DNA of 43,674 nucleotides from Nitrospirales bacterium (GCA_021603905.1 BQIU01000027.1:1-43674); one strand, 5' to 3'; positions 25,925-35,384 are shown, numbered from the stretch's first letter. Program-made: numbers and translations. Notes: generated by a model from the sequence alone, not told the origin.

Positions 25925-26383
25925 CGTGTTTCACCCTAATTTTCAGAAAGCTTGATCCAAAACTTGGAGCAGTCACTGATACGTTTAGATGCACAAATAC
26001 CGAATATTGAAAAACGACTGAGACGACCCAAGGCCTAACTTACATCTTCGACTATTCCTGTCACAAGAAGAAATTAGAAAGCTTGTAGTCTAACAGTGGT
26101 GCAGATCAAGGAAACGATATGATGATGTTAATCTCGAACAACGAGAGACTGTACTGATATCCCTCCATTTCCTTCGACTCTTTTCAGTTAATGACCAACC
26201 ATATGACGAAGAATATTAAAAAATAGTTGACGCATTTCATCCACGGACGCGACTCGATACATGCATGGTTACAGTGGATTCGGACAATGCCTACAGCACA
26301 TACGTCAGATTGCACACAACATGAACTCAATTCCTTGACACTCCATCTGGCAAAGTGAAGGTCAACGAATGCAGCAACAATAC
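25925..26383. other. Non-coding gap upstream of the ExoA-like gene
   Basis: About 460 bases with no recognisable gene. It should contain the promoter for 24917-25924. Only very short open frames occur on the minus strand. Confidence 0.4.
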
Positions 26384-26635
26384 TTAGATATAGATTTTAG
26401 ATAAAAATTCTAAAACACAAATTCTCTCATGCGCCTTGTACTCAACATGATTTTTTACTTGACATTTTAGGTACTTGCGAAAAAATTCTTCCTCGGTCGC
26501 TCTCGTCATATCACAATGAGCATATATTTTGCTTTGAGCTAACAACGTTTGAAGACGTTCCCGTACACCATTTTTAAAAACTCGAACATCGGTAGAATTT
26601 TCCCACCTGTTTGGGGTGATTCCGCTCCGTATGTT
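26384..26635 (-). pseudogene. Possible decayed gene, no start codon
   Basis: An 84-codon minus-strand frame bounded by TGA (26636-26638) and TAA (26384-26386), without a suitable start at its 5' end. It has protein-like composition (NRWENSTDVRVFKNGVRERL, later TEEEFFRKYLKCQVKNHVEY). A second frame just upstream carries GAESPQTGGKILPMFEFLK, so a frameshifted larger gene is conceivable. I do not recognise the family. Confidence 0.25.
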
Positions 26636-26916
26636 TCATTCTTGTTCTCATAGAAATTCTTAAAAATCTAATCTGAGCAGTTCTTACACGTCTCAGAAAA
26701 AAATGATGTTACCACAAATCTGATCATACGTGTGCCTGCCTGCTGCATATGACTGATTGGAATGTTTCCGTCAAATCAACAGACTTCGGCAAGTGAAATC
26801 AATCGCCCAGCAAATCGTCACGTGCTTGATTCAAATGACATCCACACAACCACCAGCAACACACGCACCTTACTTACAACAGTTGTCATACCACAACACA
26901 CAGAGAGGATCCTCTT

Positions 26917-29067
26917 ATGATCTTGAAACTTTTCACGTTCATGCGAGACAAGACTATTGGCCACGCTCTTTTCTTGATCTTGTCACTTATCTATGTCACG
27001 TCGGCACAAGCAACAACGTACTACGTTGCTACCTCAGGAAATAACTCAAATCCCGGCACAAATTCGCAACCGTTTCGTACCATTGAAAAAGGCGTTCGCT
27101 CCATCTCTGCTGGTGATACGTTGTACGTGAAATCAGGGACCTATACTGAATCAATTCGACATTGGGAAATTCCTATTGCAAATGGCACTTCCTGGAATAA
27201 CCCAATTACCATTGCGGCCAACCCTGGACATACGGTGACAGTTAAACCTAAAGCCAATAACGCGTTTTTTTGGATCGGCGATGGAAAAGCGAAATACCTG
27301 ATCATCAAGGGCTTTAACGTTGATGGGGGCAATTCGGCAAAACATGGCTTTAAGTTTGAGGGTGGAACGAAATATGTCCGAGTTGTTGACTGCGAAGTAA
27401 AAAACACCACAAACTCCGGCGTCCTGGTTTCCGGATCTGGTAACACCCACCATGAATTCATCAACCTCAATGCACACCATAACGGTTCAGGACAACTTGA
27501 TCACGGAATGTATATTACCACGAGCAACAACCTAATCGACCAATCTGACATTCATCATAACAAGGGATATGGCGTCCATTTATATAGTTCGACGAACACC
27601 GCGAACAATAACATTGTTCGCAATGTTAAAGCCTACGATAATAATACAGTAGGAGTTTGGGGGTGCGGAATCCTTCTGAGTTCCGGAACTGGCAACGTTG
27701 CCTATAACAATACAGCCTATGGAAATTTTGCTGGACTTTGCACCATCGAAAGATCTGCAAGTACAAGAATCTATAACAACATTGCGTATGGGAATGACAT
27801 ATATGGAATATATGTCGGAAAAGCCACCAACACTAGTTCCAGGGTGGAAAATAATACCGCCTATAATAATGGAACCTATGGCATATTTGTCGGCGGAGCC
27901 GTACCTAATGCGACAGTGAAAAATAATATTGCCAGATCTAACGGTACCAACTTTGGGTTAAATGGAGCTTCAAGCTCACATAACATGGAAAGTAATCCAC
28001 AATTTGTAAATGCCGGGGCGAAAAATTTCCGTCTTAACGCCGGAAGTCCAGCCATTAATGCTGGAACGACCATTAGCGGAATAAACAGTGATCATGATGG
28101 AAACTCCAGACCTCAAGGTGGCAGTTTTGATATTGGCGCATATGAATTTCAGGGCGGTTCAGGCGGTGGCGGTGGATCATTCCCTGCTCCCTTAAACTCA
28201 CCAGCACCGGGGTCTACGTTAACAACCACTTCGGTCACCTTTACCGGCGGTCATACGAGTCAAGATCAAGAGCACTGGCTTGCAGTAGGCACAACAGCCA
28301 ACAATCCCAATCTGTATAACCGGTCCATGGGCAACAGCCACACCACAACGGTATCTGGACTTCCCACGAGTGGAACAATCCATGTCCAATACTGGACTCT
28401 GAACAACAGTGGCTGGGCCTTTAAACAGCATACCTATACGATGTCGGTCAATAGTGGTGGTGGCGGCGGCGGAGGGGGAGGGGGGACATTCCCGCCCGCC
28501 ATGAGTTCCCCGACTCCAGGCGCAACACTATCGACCAGGACCGTCACCTTTACCGGTGCTCACACCAGTCAAGACTTGGAACATTGGCTGGAAATCGGCA
28601 CGAGTGTTGGCGGGTCGAATCTCTTTCAATCCGGCACCATGGGAGCCAGTCACTCACGTACCGTCAGTGGGCTTCCCAGTAGCGGCACGATCTATGTTCG
28701 GTATTGGACTCGCAATAGCAGTGGTTGGGACAAAAAAGATCATACCTACTCGATGACGACAAGCAGTGGTGGCAGCGGAGGGGGAGGGGGCACATTCCCG
28801 CCCGCCATGAGTTCCCCGACTCCAGGCGCGACACTATCAACCAGGACCGTCACCTTTACCGGTGCTCACACCAGTCAAGACTTGGAACATTGGCTGGAAA
28901 TCGGCACGAGTATTGGCGGGTCGAATCTCTTTCAATCCGGCACCATGGGAGCCAGTCACTCACGTACCGTCAGTGGGCTTCCCAGTAGCGGCACGATCTA
29001 TGTTCGGTATTGGACTCGCAATAGTAGTGGTTGGGACAAGAAAGACCATACCTACACGATGCGATGA
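26917..29067 (+). CDS. Secreted right-handed beta-helix protein with three C-terminal repeat domains
   Basis: 716 residues. The signal peptide ends near SAQA (about 30), followed by YYVATSGNNSNPGTNSQPF and GDTLYVKSGTYTESI, the opening of DUF1565/PL9-like beta-helix proteins. Residues about 100-410 contain helix rungs rich in NN-x-AY-N and GIYV motifs. Glycine-rich linkers then join three domains of about 85 residues (starting near 422, 525 and 627) with the pattern SP-PGATLSTRTVTFTG, EHWLEIGTS, TVSGLPSSGTIYVRYWT and HTY. This is a widespread domain of secreted bacterial proteins. There is no PEP-CTERM tail or transmembrane anchor. A role as polysaccharide lyase, epimerase or polymer binder is plausible; catalytic residues cannot be assigned. 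AGAGAGG lies upstream of the ATG. Confidence 0.88.
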   Translation: MILKLFTFMRDKTIGHALFLILSLIYVTSAQATTYYVATSGNNSNPGTNSQPFRTIEKGVRSISAGDTLYVKSGTYTESIRHWEIPIANGTSWNNPITIAANPGHTVTVKPKANNAFFWIGDGKAKYLIIKGFNVDGGNSAKHGFKFEGGTKYVRVVDCEVKNTTNSGVLVSGSGNTHHEFINLNAHHNGSGQLDHGMYITTSNNLIDQSDIHHNKGYGVHLYSSTNTANNNIVRNVKAYDNNTVGVWGCGILLSSGTGNVAYNNTAYGNFAGLCTIERSASTRIYNNIAYGNDIYGIYVGKATNTSSRVENNTAYNNGTYGIFVGGAVPNATVKNNIARSNGTNFGLNGASSSHNMESNPQFVNAGAKNFRLNAGSPAINAGTTISGINSDHDGNSRPQGGSFDIGAYEFQGGSGGGGGSFPAPLNSPAPGSTLTTTSVTFTGGHTSQDQEHWLAVGTTANNPNLYNRSMGNSHTTTVSGLPTSGTIHVQYWTLNNSGWAFKQHTYTMSVNSGGGGGGGGGGTFPPAMSSPTPGATLSTRTVTFTGAHTSQDLEHWLEIGTSVGGSNLFQSGTMGASHSRTVSGLPSSGTIYVRYWTRNSSGWDKKDHTYSMTTSSGGSGGGGGTFPPAMSSPTPGATLSTRTVTFTGAHTSQDLEHWLEIGTSIGGSNLFQSGTMGASHSRTVSGLPSSGTIYVRYWTRNSSGWDKKDHTYTMR
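28455..28485 (+). repeat. Glycine-coding G-rich tract
   Basis: A run of GGT, GGC and GGG codons with five- and six-base G runs joins the first and second C-terminal domains. The linker before the third domain (about 28770-28790) is similar but shorter. Such tracts are prone to slippage and could form a G-quadruplex. Confidence 0.6.
28486..29063 (+). repeat. 306-bp tandem direct repeat encoding the last two domains
   Basis: The copy starting at 28486 (ACATTCCCGCCCGCC) recurs at 28792, a period of 306 bp or 102 codons. Over about 270 bp I count only seven or eight differences, mostly synonymous. The first domain (about 28183-28446) is related at protein level but much diverged in DNA. A recent duplication or gene conversion of the last domain is the likely cause. 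Confidence 0.85.
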
Positions 29068-29114
29068 ATTCCAGAGGGAACGAAATTTTGAACACTTCCT
29101 AGGCGGTCAAATAT

Positions 29115-29144
29115 AGAGAAAGAGAGAAAGAGAGAAAGAAAGAA
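29115..29144 (+). repeat. Purine GAGA/GAAA microsatellite
   Basis: A pure A/G stretch of AGAGAAAG-like units lies 48 bp downstream of the first beta-helix gene stop. Confidence 0.7.
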
Positions 29145-29253
29145 TAATAGAAGCTGACAACTGAAAATATTACTCAATCATTAACAATCGAAGCTCGGAT
29201 CGAAAGTAACAAAACATACCGACGTCACGAGCATCGTTTCTACCTCATCAAAA

Positions 29254-29295
29254 CCTGAAACCTCCCTCCAATATATAAAGGAGGGAGGACTCAGG
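29254..29295 (+). terminator. Strong hairpin between the two beta-helix genes
   Basis: CCTCCCTCC (29261-29269) pairs with GGAGGGAGG (29280-29288) around a ten-base AT loop, and flanking CCTGA/TCAGG (29254-29258, 29291-29295) extends the stem. CTTCACTTTTCTC follows, only partly T-rich. The plus strand reads as a likely rho-independent terminator, 187 bp after the gene stop. Confidence 0.6.
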
Positions 29296-29535
29296 CTTCA
29301 CTTTTCTCAACCTAGATTGTCGCTCTCCAAATCTCGACCATGGATTGACACACCACAAACCCTCAAAACAATTGCACTTAGCTTAACCCTGTAGGGATTC
29401 ATTCGACTTCCAGAAAAATCCTACGAGGTATTTCCTTCCAGAACACACATCCTTTAGTTTTATTTCTCTCTACCGATAAGACCATAGCCACACATTTCTT
29501 GTATACTTAATTCTTAAAAGTTGTGGAGGGAAGTC

Positions 29536-30891
29536 ATGATAGGCTCAATACGTGTCAGAACTACGATATTTTTCTTCATTGGATTAGTATCTACATTAAT
29601 AACCAGCACACCAACAATAAGTGACGCCGCAACATATTATGTTGCCAAGACAGGGAATGACTCAAGTTCTGGGACTCAAGCGTCACCATTCCGAAACATT
29701 AAACACGGAGTGAGTAAACTGGTTGCCGGCGATACCCTCTACGTCAAAGCTGGGACCTATTACGAGTCAATCTTAAGCTGGTCCACAAAGATTCCCAATG
29801 GAACATCCTGGAACAATCCGGTCACCGTCGCAGTAAACCCTGGGGACAAGGTAACCATATATCCCCCAGGCGGACAGACATTTTTTTGGATTAAGGACGG
29901 ACAAGCTAAATATCTCATCATCGACGGATTTACCGTCGACGGAAATAGTCAGGCGAAACACGGGTTTAAATTTAGTGACAACTCTCGATATATACGTGTG
30001 AAAAATACTGAAGTGAAAAACGCTACAGATAGCGGAATATTGGTTTCAATCTGTAGTGGTTGCGCGAGCCCACAGACCGCCCCGCATAATACCTACCATG
30101 AGTTTATTAATATGAACATCCATCACAATGGCTCAACATATTTTGATCACGGACTCTATATTGAAACAGCTCATAATATCATTGAAAAATCAGACATCCA
30201 TCATAACGTTGGGTTCGGAGTTCATATTTATAGAAGCACGATTAATACCGCTGACAATAATACGATCCGACACAATGCTGCACACCACAATAACACTTCA
30301 GGCAAGTGGGGATGTGGAGTACTCGTCAGCGCAGGGACTGGCAATCAGGTGTACAACAACACGGCTTATGAGAACTTTTCTGGCTTTTGCACAACATACC
30401 GATCTTCAAACGCACTTTTGTATAATAATATCGCGTTTGCAAACAAGCACTACGGTATCTATATTAGCGGATTGGGAAATAGCCAAACGACTCGAGCGTA
30501 CAATAACACCGTGTACAAGAATGAAGGATACGGTATTTATGTGGGAAACAACTTCAAAGATGCCACAATCGGAAATAATATTGTCTACCAGAATTCAACA
30601 GAAGACATCTATTTATCCCCGGGGGATCAGTCCGGAACCGTGTTGTCACACAATCTAAGCACCAATCCAGAATTCGTGAATAAAGAAGCCAATGATTTTC
30701 GGCTTCAAGAAGGTAGCCCAGCAATTGATAATGCCTCGATCATTAATGAAATCACAACGGATTACGATGGCGTCAAACGTAACATTGGAACGGGACCTGA
30801 CATTGGAGCATTTGAATTCCCACAGGTCGCAACTGACAATGAACCTCCAGCAAGCCCCAAAAGTGTAATCTTAAAACTAAACGAAAACTAG
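29536..30891 (+). CDS. Second secreted right-handed beta-helix protein
   Basis: 451 residues from the ATG at 29536, which has GGAGGG six bases upstream; a TTG 15 bases earlier also opens the frame. A signal peptide ends near SDA (about 29), followed by TYYVAKTGNDSSSGTQASPF and GDTLYVKAGTYYESI. The beta-helix core (about 60-420) matches the first protein rung for rung (FFWI-DG-AKYLII-GF-VDG, HHN-GFGVHIY, YNN-AYENF-G-C). It carries an extra SICSGCASPQ loop near 175. It ends shortly after the core with DNEPPASPKSV, which looks like the first strand of a fibronectin-type domain that stops at once, so it lacks the repeat domains of its paralogue. Likely polymer binding or cleavage outside the cell. 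Confidence 0.88.
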   Translation: MIGSIRVRTTIFFFIGLVSTLITSTPTISDAATYYVAKTGNDSSSGTQASPFRNIKHGVSKLVAGDTLYVKAGTYYESILSWSTKIPNGTSWNNPVTVAVNPGDKVTIYPPGGQTFFWIKDGQAKYLIIDGFTVDGNSQAKHGFKFSDNSRYIRVKNTEVKNATDSGILVSICSGCASPQTAPHNTYHEFINMNIHHNGSTYFDHGLYIETAHNIIEKSDIHHNVGFGVHIYRSTINTADNNTIRHNAAHHNNTSGKWGCGVLVSAGTGNQVYNNTAYENFSGFCTTYRSSNALLYNNIAFANKHYGIYISGLGNSQTTRAYNNTVYKNEGYGIYVGNNFKDATIGNNIVYQNSTEDIYLSPGDQSGTVLSHNLSTNPEFVNKEANDFRLQEGSPAIDNASIINEITTDYDGVKRNIGTGPDIGAFEFPQVATDNEPPASPKSVILKLNEN

Positions 30892-30924
30892 GAAGTCCTC
30901 AATCAGTTTTGATTCAAACAGCAA

Positions 30925-30958
30925 TGAATCCTCGTTGCAAAGAAGCAACGGGGATTCA
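30925..30958. terminator. Hairpin between convergent genes
   Basis: TGAATCCTCGTTGC (30925-30938) pairs with GCAACGGGGATTCA (30945-30958) with one T-G pair and a six-base loop. It lies 34 bp after the beta-helix stop and before the convergent GT4 stop at 31111. No long T-run follows on either strand, so it may stop transcription only in part. Confidence 0.5.
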
Positions 30959-31110
30959 ATCACCACCTAGCACAACTCCATCCCACTTTTTACCTGTTTC
31001 GATTGTGCCGCCCCCCTCAACGCCAAGCCGGTATCAAACCAGAGCTCAACGGTCTCAAAGGATAAATAGAGTCAATCATGATTCATCCCACACATTGTAC
31101 GATTCAATCA

Positions 31111-32091
31111 TTATAACTCAGCATAGAATTGCACAAGACGCCGCGCCACGTGATCGAGTGAAAGTTCCTTAATTTTTTCTCGTCCTTGATGGCTCCGTAT
31201 GCCAGCATGAACGAGAGCGAGCTTAGCCGCAAGATCACCAGGAGAAGATTTTGCCAAATAACATCCATCAATTCCATGTATTCGTTCAGCGACATCTCCC
31301 ACATCCACCGAAACAATTGGAACATTACACGCCAAGGATTCTTTGACAATAGTTGGAGAGCCTTCATGTAACGAAGTGAGCAATAATACTCCACTCGCAT
31401 TCAACCAAATGGGCACATCACGGTAGGGGATGTTTCGCAATTCGTGTAATTGCGCTTTGACTCCGAGTTGTTCGAGCGCCTGAACGGATGCGTATGCGAG
31501 CGCAGGTTGCTTAACTGGATCACTGGAATTCTGGAATAGAATGTGGAAAACATCAGGATCCCATCCAAGTTGTTGCCGACACACGTCTCGATTCATGGGC
31601 TTGAAAAGTTCGACGTCGATCCCACAAGGAATCGTTCTGATTTTAGACCGGTCAACGTTGACAGGCAGAATTTCTTGCAGGACCGATGAGACCAAAACGA
31701 TTCCGCTTGACCGTTGTGCGGCTCGCTTGGAACACCAGACTCCATATCTGGAGTACCATTTCCTCAAAAGGCCGGACAAATTCTCTCCAAGCAAGTCGGA
31801 TCCATGAAACGTGACAACAACAGGCGTATCAGAAATTGTGCGTGTAACAATGTCAGCCATCACACCACCATACATACAATGCACCAAACGAGGATTCACT
31901 TCTTTGATTTTATCGCGAATCTGAGGGCCTAATCCCCAATAGGCGTGTTTGCCTTTTTCCAGACGATCCACGATAAGAAGATCAACGTCAACCCCAATGT
32001 TTCGGAGCCCTTTAATTTGCTGCTGAATAAACAGACCTGAAGATGGATATTCAGCGCTGGGGTACATATTCGTGATAGCAAGGATACGCAT
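31111..32091 (-). CDS. GT4 family glycosyltransferase
   Basis: 326 residues. GT-B fold of family GT4: the N-terminal ILAITNMYPSAEYPSSGLFI and TPVVVTFHGSD acceptor-domain segments, the PCGIDVELFKP hinge (about 165), and the donor-site motif SLHEGSPTIVKESLACNVPI (about 248-267), which has the E-x7-E pair that binds the nucleotide sugar. It is soluble or peripheral at the inner membrane and should add one sugar to the repeat unit. The ATG at 32091 has GAGG five bases upstream. It converges with the beta-helix gene and is the last gene of the minus-strand block 31111-41853. Confidence 0.92.
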   Translation of the reverse strand: MRILAITNMYPSAEYPSSGLFIQQQIKGLRNIGVDVDLLIVDRLEKGKHAYWGLGPQIRDKIKEVNPRLVHCMYGGVMADIVTRTISDTPVVVTFHGSDLLGENLSGLLRKWYSRYGVWCSKRAAQRSSGIVLVSSVLQEILPVNVDRSKIRTIPCGIDVELFKPMNRDVCRQQLGWDPDVFHILFQNSSDPVKQPALAYASVQALEQLGVKAQLHELRNIPYRDVPIWLNASGVLLLTSLHEGSPTIVKESLACNVPIVSVDVGDVAERIHGIDGCYLAKSSPGDLAAKLALVHAGIRSHQGREKIKELSLDHVARRLVQFYAEL

Positions 32092-32323
32092 AAAGAACCT
32101 CTACGTGATATAAGTCGTCAAGAGATAGATGGCAGGAACGTTGAATAAATGAGGATTGTCGAAAATTGCTTATCCCTCAGTGAGAAAAAGTGGATTCGTC
32201 AATTGGCACACATAGCTATACTTGCATATTTACATAAATAAAGTTTCAGATAATTGTGCTGAAGTTAACCAGGGAGGACGGATCAGCCTAACTCCTACAT
32301 CGTATCCACAAGGCTCACACAAC

Positions 32324-33514
32324 TCAGTCATGTCGCATCGGCTTACTATTCGTCCAGCCCGCCGCGCGATACGCGTCAAAAGTTTCATCGACATGTCGAG
32401 TCAACCCAAACGCTTGTTTAGCGATGACATGATTGGCTTTTCCCATACGCTCACGGAGTTCAGCGTCGGTGAGCAATATGGCCATTCGAGCAACTAATCC
32501 TTCTCGATCATCTTTCTCGACAACAAATCCATTTTCCCCATTCTCCATAAGATGTGACACTTCTCCGACATCAGTCGTCACGATAGCCCGACCACAGGCC
32601 ATGGCCTCAATAATGGCATTCGGAAGGCCTTCAGTCTCTGAAGTATGGACAAGAAAGCTCGAGCTAGCTAGCAAGTCTGATATATGCTCACAATGTCCAA
32701 GTAAGGCCACACAGTCTGTTACCTCCAACATTTGTATCTGTTGCCTCAGAAGCCCATAGAGCGGACCATCCCCAGCAATACGTATAAGAAAATCGTATCC
32801 GCGCCTCTTCAATTCAGCCGCCGCGTCAATAAGACGATCCCACCGCTTATGAGGTAAAAGTGATCCAACAGCCAGGATTTCTACCCGTTGAGAGGCAGGC
32901 AAAGCACAATATGTAAATAACGAGAAATCTAATCCATTTCGGACTACGACTTGCCGTCTGGGAGCAAAGATCCCCCCCCACTGCCTGACCTTCTCGGCGA
33001 CGATACTGCTGTTACAAAGTTGGACTCGCGGAAATCGTAAACATAACCGCCCTTGGATCACCCCTGTATCGTATAACGTCTTTGGAAAATCCCCACGTAG
33101 GGAGCCAACAGCCACTGAAGAGGCAATCAGCGCACCACAGAAAGCTGAAAAATTCGTGTGAAACGTGAAGGAATGAACCACATCAGGTTGAAGCTTTTTG
33201 GCTAAGCGAAGGAACGCAAGAAGTTTCTTCATAGGGTTAGACGAATGAGGAACCTCACATATATCTATGCCTAATGAACGAATTCGAGACACATAGGTAT
33301 CCTGCTCGTTATAGTTCCAGACGACAACGGTCGGAACGCAGTGTTGCCTATCTACTTTCTGAAGTAAATAATACAATTGCCGCTCTGACCCGCCAGCCCC
33401 CAATTGACCAATGAGATAGAGAATCTTGCTTCTCGCCTCAGAACCTTCTTCAAGATCTACCTTTTGGTGTAATGCCAAAATACTCATCTCATCCGTAGAA
33501 GTCGCCATTCCCAT
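32324..33514 (-). CDS. GT4 family glycosyltransferase
   Basis: 396 residues from the ATG at 33514; the open frame begins at a GTG at 33520, and no start has a clear ribosome site. GT-B fold with LIGQLGAGGSERQLYYLLQ near the N-terminus (the glycine loop of GT4), VVRNGLDFSLF at the hinge, LAVGSLLPHKRWD, and HTSETEGLPNAIIEAMACGR (E-x7-E) followed by VTTDVGEVSHLM. The GAGGSERQ motif is frequent in enzymes that extend lipid-linked O-antigen or EPS units. Acceptor and sugar are unknown. About 230 bp lie between it and the next GT4 downstream, and 85 bp between it and the polymerase gene. Confidence 0.92.
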   Translation of the reverse strand: MGMATSTDEMSILALHQKVDLEEGSEARSKILYLIGQLGAGGSERQLYYLLQKVDRQHCVPTVVVWNYNEQDTYVSRIRSLGIDICEVPHSSNPMKKLLAFLRLAKKLQPDVVHSFTFHTNFSAFCGALIASSVAVGSLRGDFPKTLYDTGVIQGRLCLRFPRVQLCNSSIVAEKVRQWGGIFAPRRQVVVRNGLDFSLFTYCALPASQRVEILAVGSLLPHKRWDRLIDAAAELKRRGYDFLIRIAGDGPLYGLLRQQIQMLEVTDCVALLGHCEHISDLLASSSFLVHTSETEGLPNAIIEAMACGRAIVTTDVGEVSHLMENGENGFVVEKDDREGLVARMAILLTDAELRERMGKANHVIAKQAFGLTRHVDETFDAYRAAGWTNSKPMRHD

Positions 33515-33599
33515 TTTCACACGTTACGTTGGATTAACATACATGCCTGTCACACACGAATCGGGTTGGCCTCTTTGGGAAAATCAGATGGCCTTCAAA

Positions 33600-34769
33600 T
33601 TACGATTCTTGACGTACTACAGGATTCGAACAACATGATATAGCCATGGCGAAGACCACGATATGCCAAACGGACATAAACGCTTGACCAATAATCATGA
33701 CCTCAAGTAATGCAAAAACTGTTAAAGGGAACACAAATGCTGTGTATTGAGTACGGGAATGGCTAGAGGCCAACGCTCCGCGAATGACACGAACAATGTA
33801 TGTGATAAAGAACCATAAGGGAATGATTCCTGAGGCCAGGCCAATAAACAAAAGGCCATTGTGGGGATTCGTCTTGTACCCTGAACCTGGCAGTTCGATG
33901 ACCGCATCCGAAATCCCCACCCCGACCCACCAGAACTCCCACATACGTTCAAGTGCAACAGACCACAGATACGTGCGACCGCTTTCCTCTGTCCCCCGTT
34001 CAAGATAATACCCGATGAGTTCATCTGCAATCCCTGACATATAAATACACCATAGACAGACAAGAAAGGTAATTATCGGAAGAAAACTTCGCTTGAGAAC
34101 GTTTTTGAACGCAAAGGCACTGGCAATCGCTATACCTAAAAGCGGACCGCGACTGACGGTAGCGGCGACAAAATAACAAGACAATAATGCCGCTGACCAG
34201 GAGACCACACGCACGAGATAGTTTTTGGTTTCTAAGCCTAAGACTAGGAAATACACGTAACAAAACCCAAACCACATGGCAAACGCATTTGGATTGGCTA
34301 ATCCAACTCCAGACGTCGCTCCTATTCGCGTCAATTCCCCCGTACTCACGTAGACTTTAATAAATGGAAGCGTTCCACAGGCAAGGAAAAAAGAAACCCA
34401 TGCAAAACGATGAAAAAACTGTGGTCGTAGTAATAACATCTGAATCACAACAAGCGACCAAGCCCACGTGACATATGATCGCATCATACCGTTGGAAATT
34501 GATTCTTCATGGATCACCAATTGTAGGAAAATTGTGGAAAGTGCACAGGTTAGAGCAGGCGCGATCGGTCTAATGAGACCCATCCCACGCGCACCTGCGT
34601 GCATAAAAGAGAGAGTAACGAGCACGACTAAGACACCTGCGCCAAGAAAGGGAATAGACAGTCCCAGAACTTCACCCAGCATCAAATAGAATTGAAGACC
34701 ATAGAATGCATACTCAATAAGATAAGACGGAGTCCGTAGAGTGTGATTTTGGCTAAGGGTCTTGGTCAT
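33600..34769 (-). CDS. Wzy/O-antigen-ligase-type membrane polymerase
   Basis: About 389 residues from the ATG at 34769; the open frame extends to a TTG at 34781. Roughly ten hydrophobic helices, a large loop near residues 255-300, and the PF04932-like signature RTYLWSVALERMWEFWWVGV followed by TNPHNGLLFIGLASG, where the His of NPHNG is characteristic. This family polymerises lipid-linked repeat units or ligates O-antigen in the periplasm. As the only such protein here and within a GT cluster, it is the best candidate for the EPS polymerase that would work with the GumC-like protein at 8231-9712. Confidence 0.88.
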   Translation of the reverse strand: MTKTLSQNHTLRTPSYLIEYAFYGLQFYLMLGEVLGLSIPFLGAGVLVVLVTLSFMHAGARGMGLIRPIAPALTCALSTIFLQLVIHEESISNGMMRSYVTWAWSLVVIQMLLLRPQFFHRFAWVSFFLACGTLPFIKVYVSTGELTRIGATSGVGLANPNAFAMWFGFCYVYFLVLGLETKNYLVRVVSWSAALLSCYFVAATVSRGPLLGIAIASAFAFKNVLKRSFLPIITFLVCLWCIYMSGIADELIGYYLERGTEESGRTYLWSVALERMWEFWWVGVGISDAVIELPGSGYKTNPHNGLLFIGLASGIIPLWFFITYIVRVIRGALASSHSRTQYTAFVFPLTVFALLEVMIIGQAFMSVWHIVVFAMAISCCSNPVVRQES

Positions 34770-35054
34770 GAAAATACGCAAGCAGTAGTAAAGTGGCCAT
34801 GCCGGCCTTCCGACTTTCCCAGAACGCCAACTTACACGTAGTTTACCGTAGATGCGACACGTTCACATATCCCCCATTTGACTAACTTTCGAATACAGTC
34901 AGCCAATATCCACAAATCATTCACCAAAAACCTCGGCATTAATTGAAACCTAGAGCAACACCAACGTCTCGAGAATTCCTCAATTCAATCAACAGCTCGA
35001 AACAACACTTCCTCAATGGCTCGTCCTGACTGCGAGCAAACATGAAAGGAAAGG

Positions 35055-35381
35055 TCACTTTGAGCGTTGCGTTCTAATCAGACATTCGGCAGACATGCAA
35101 TGGTTTTTGATGACATGGGATGCAGCCAACGCCCACCATTGATCATAATCAGGAAGTTTGTTCTGAAGTTGTTCGTTTATAAATAATATTAAAGCTTCTG
35201 GCTAGCGCGCACCTACTAGAGTGAGGGTTTTGCCTTCACCATACTTATCACAAACTCTTTTATAACCATATCCCAAGATCTCGGGAAACACCAAAGTCAC
35301 GAGCCAGGATTGGCAACTTAGCATGAATACAGAGACGTAGGTAAAAACATTCTTGATCTCTTGCAAACAAGATACGAGAAT
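35055..35381 (-). pseudogene. Decayed C-terminal end of a GT4 glycosyltransferase
   Basis: Directly downstream of the GT4 stop at 35385 the minus strand carries QECFYLRLCIHAKLPILARD and then FGVSRDL, which follows the GT4 pattern EGF-L-x-EAMA-GLPVVATDFGGSRDL. A frameshift then moves the sequence to another frame with GKTLTLVGAR, an in-frame TAG, and PEALILFINEQLQNKLPDYD, which resembles the usual GT4 ending G-LV-PEALA-AI-LL. It stops at TGA 35055-35057. The E-x7-E pair is already damaged. I read it as the relic of a second tandem GT4 gene whose front part was lost. No other gene lies between here and the polymerase. Confidence 0.5.
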
Positions 35382-35384
35382 TGT

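Noticed and set aside
26757..27044. A plus-strand frame that starts upstream of the first beta-helix gene
   Set aside because: It overlaps the signal-peptide region of the real gene in another frame, and the real gene has its own ribosome site at 26903-26910.
28486..29063. CRISPR-like or mobile-element reading of the direct repeats
   Set aside because: The repeat is in frame, 306 bp long and encodes a domain; there are no spacers and no transposase.
28171..29067. PEP-CTERM or LPXTG-like sorting signal at the end of the beta-helix protein
   Set aside because: The protein ends in the repeat domain (HTYTMR) with no hydrophobic helix or basic tail.
30128..30658. A 176-codon plus-strand open frame
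   Set aside because: It is an alternative frame inside the second beta-helix gene, with low-complexity Thr/Ile text from the repeated rungs.
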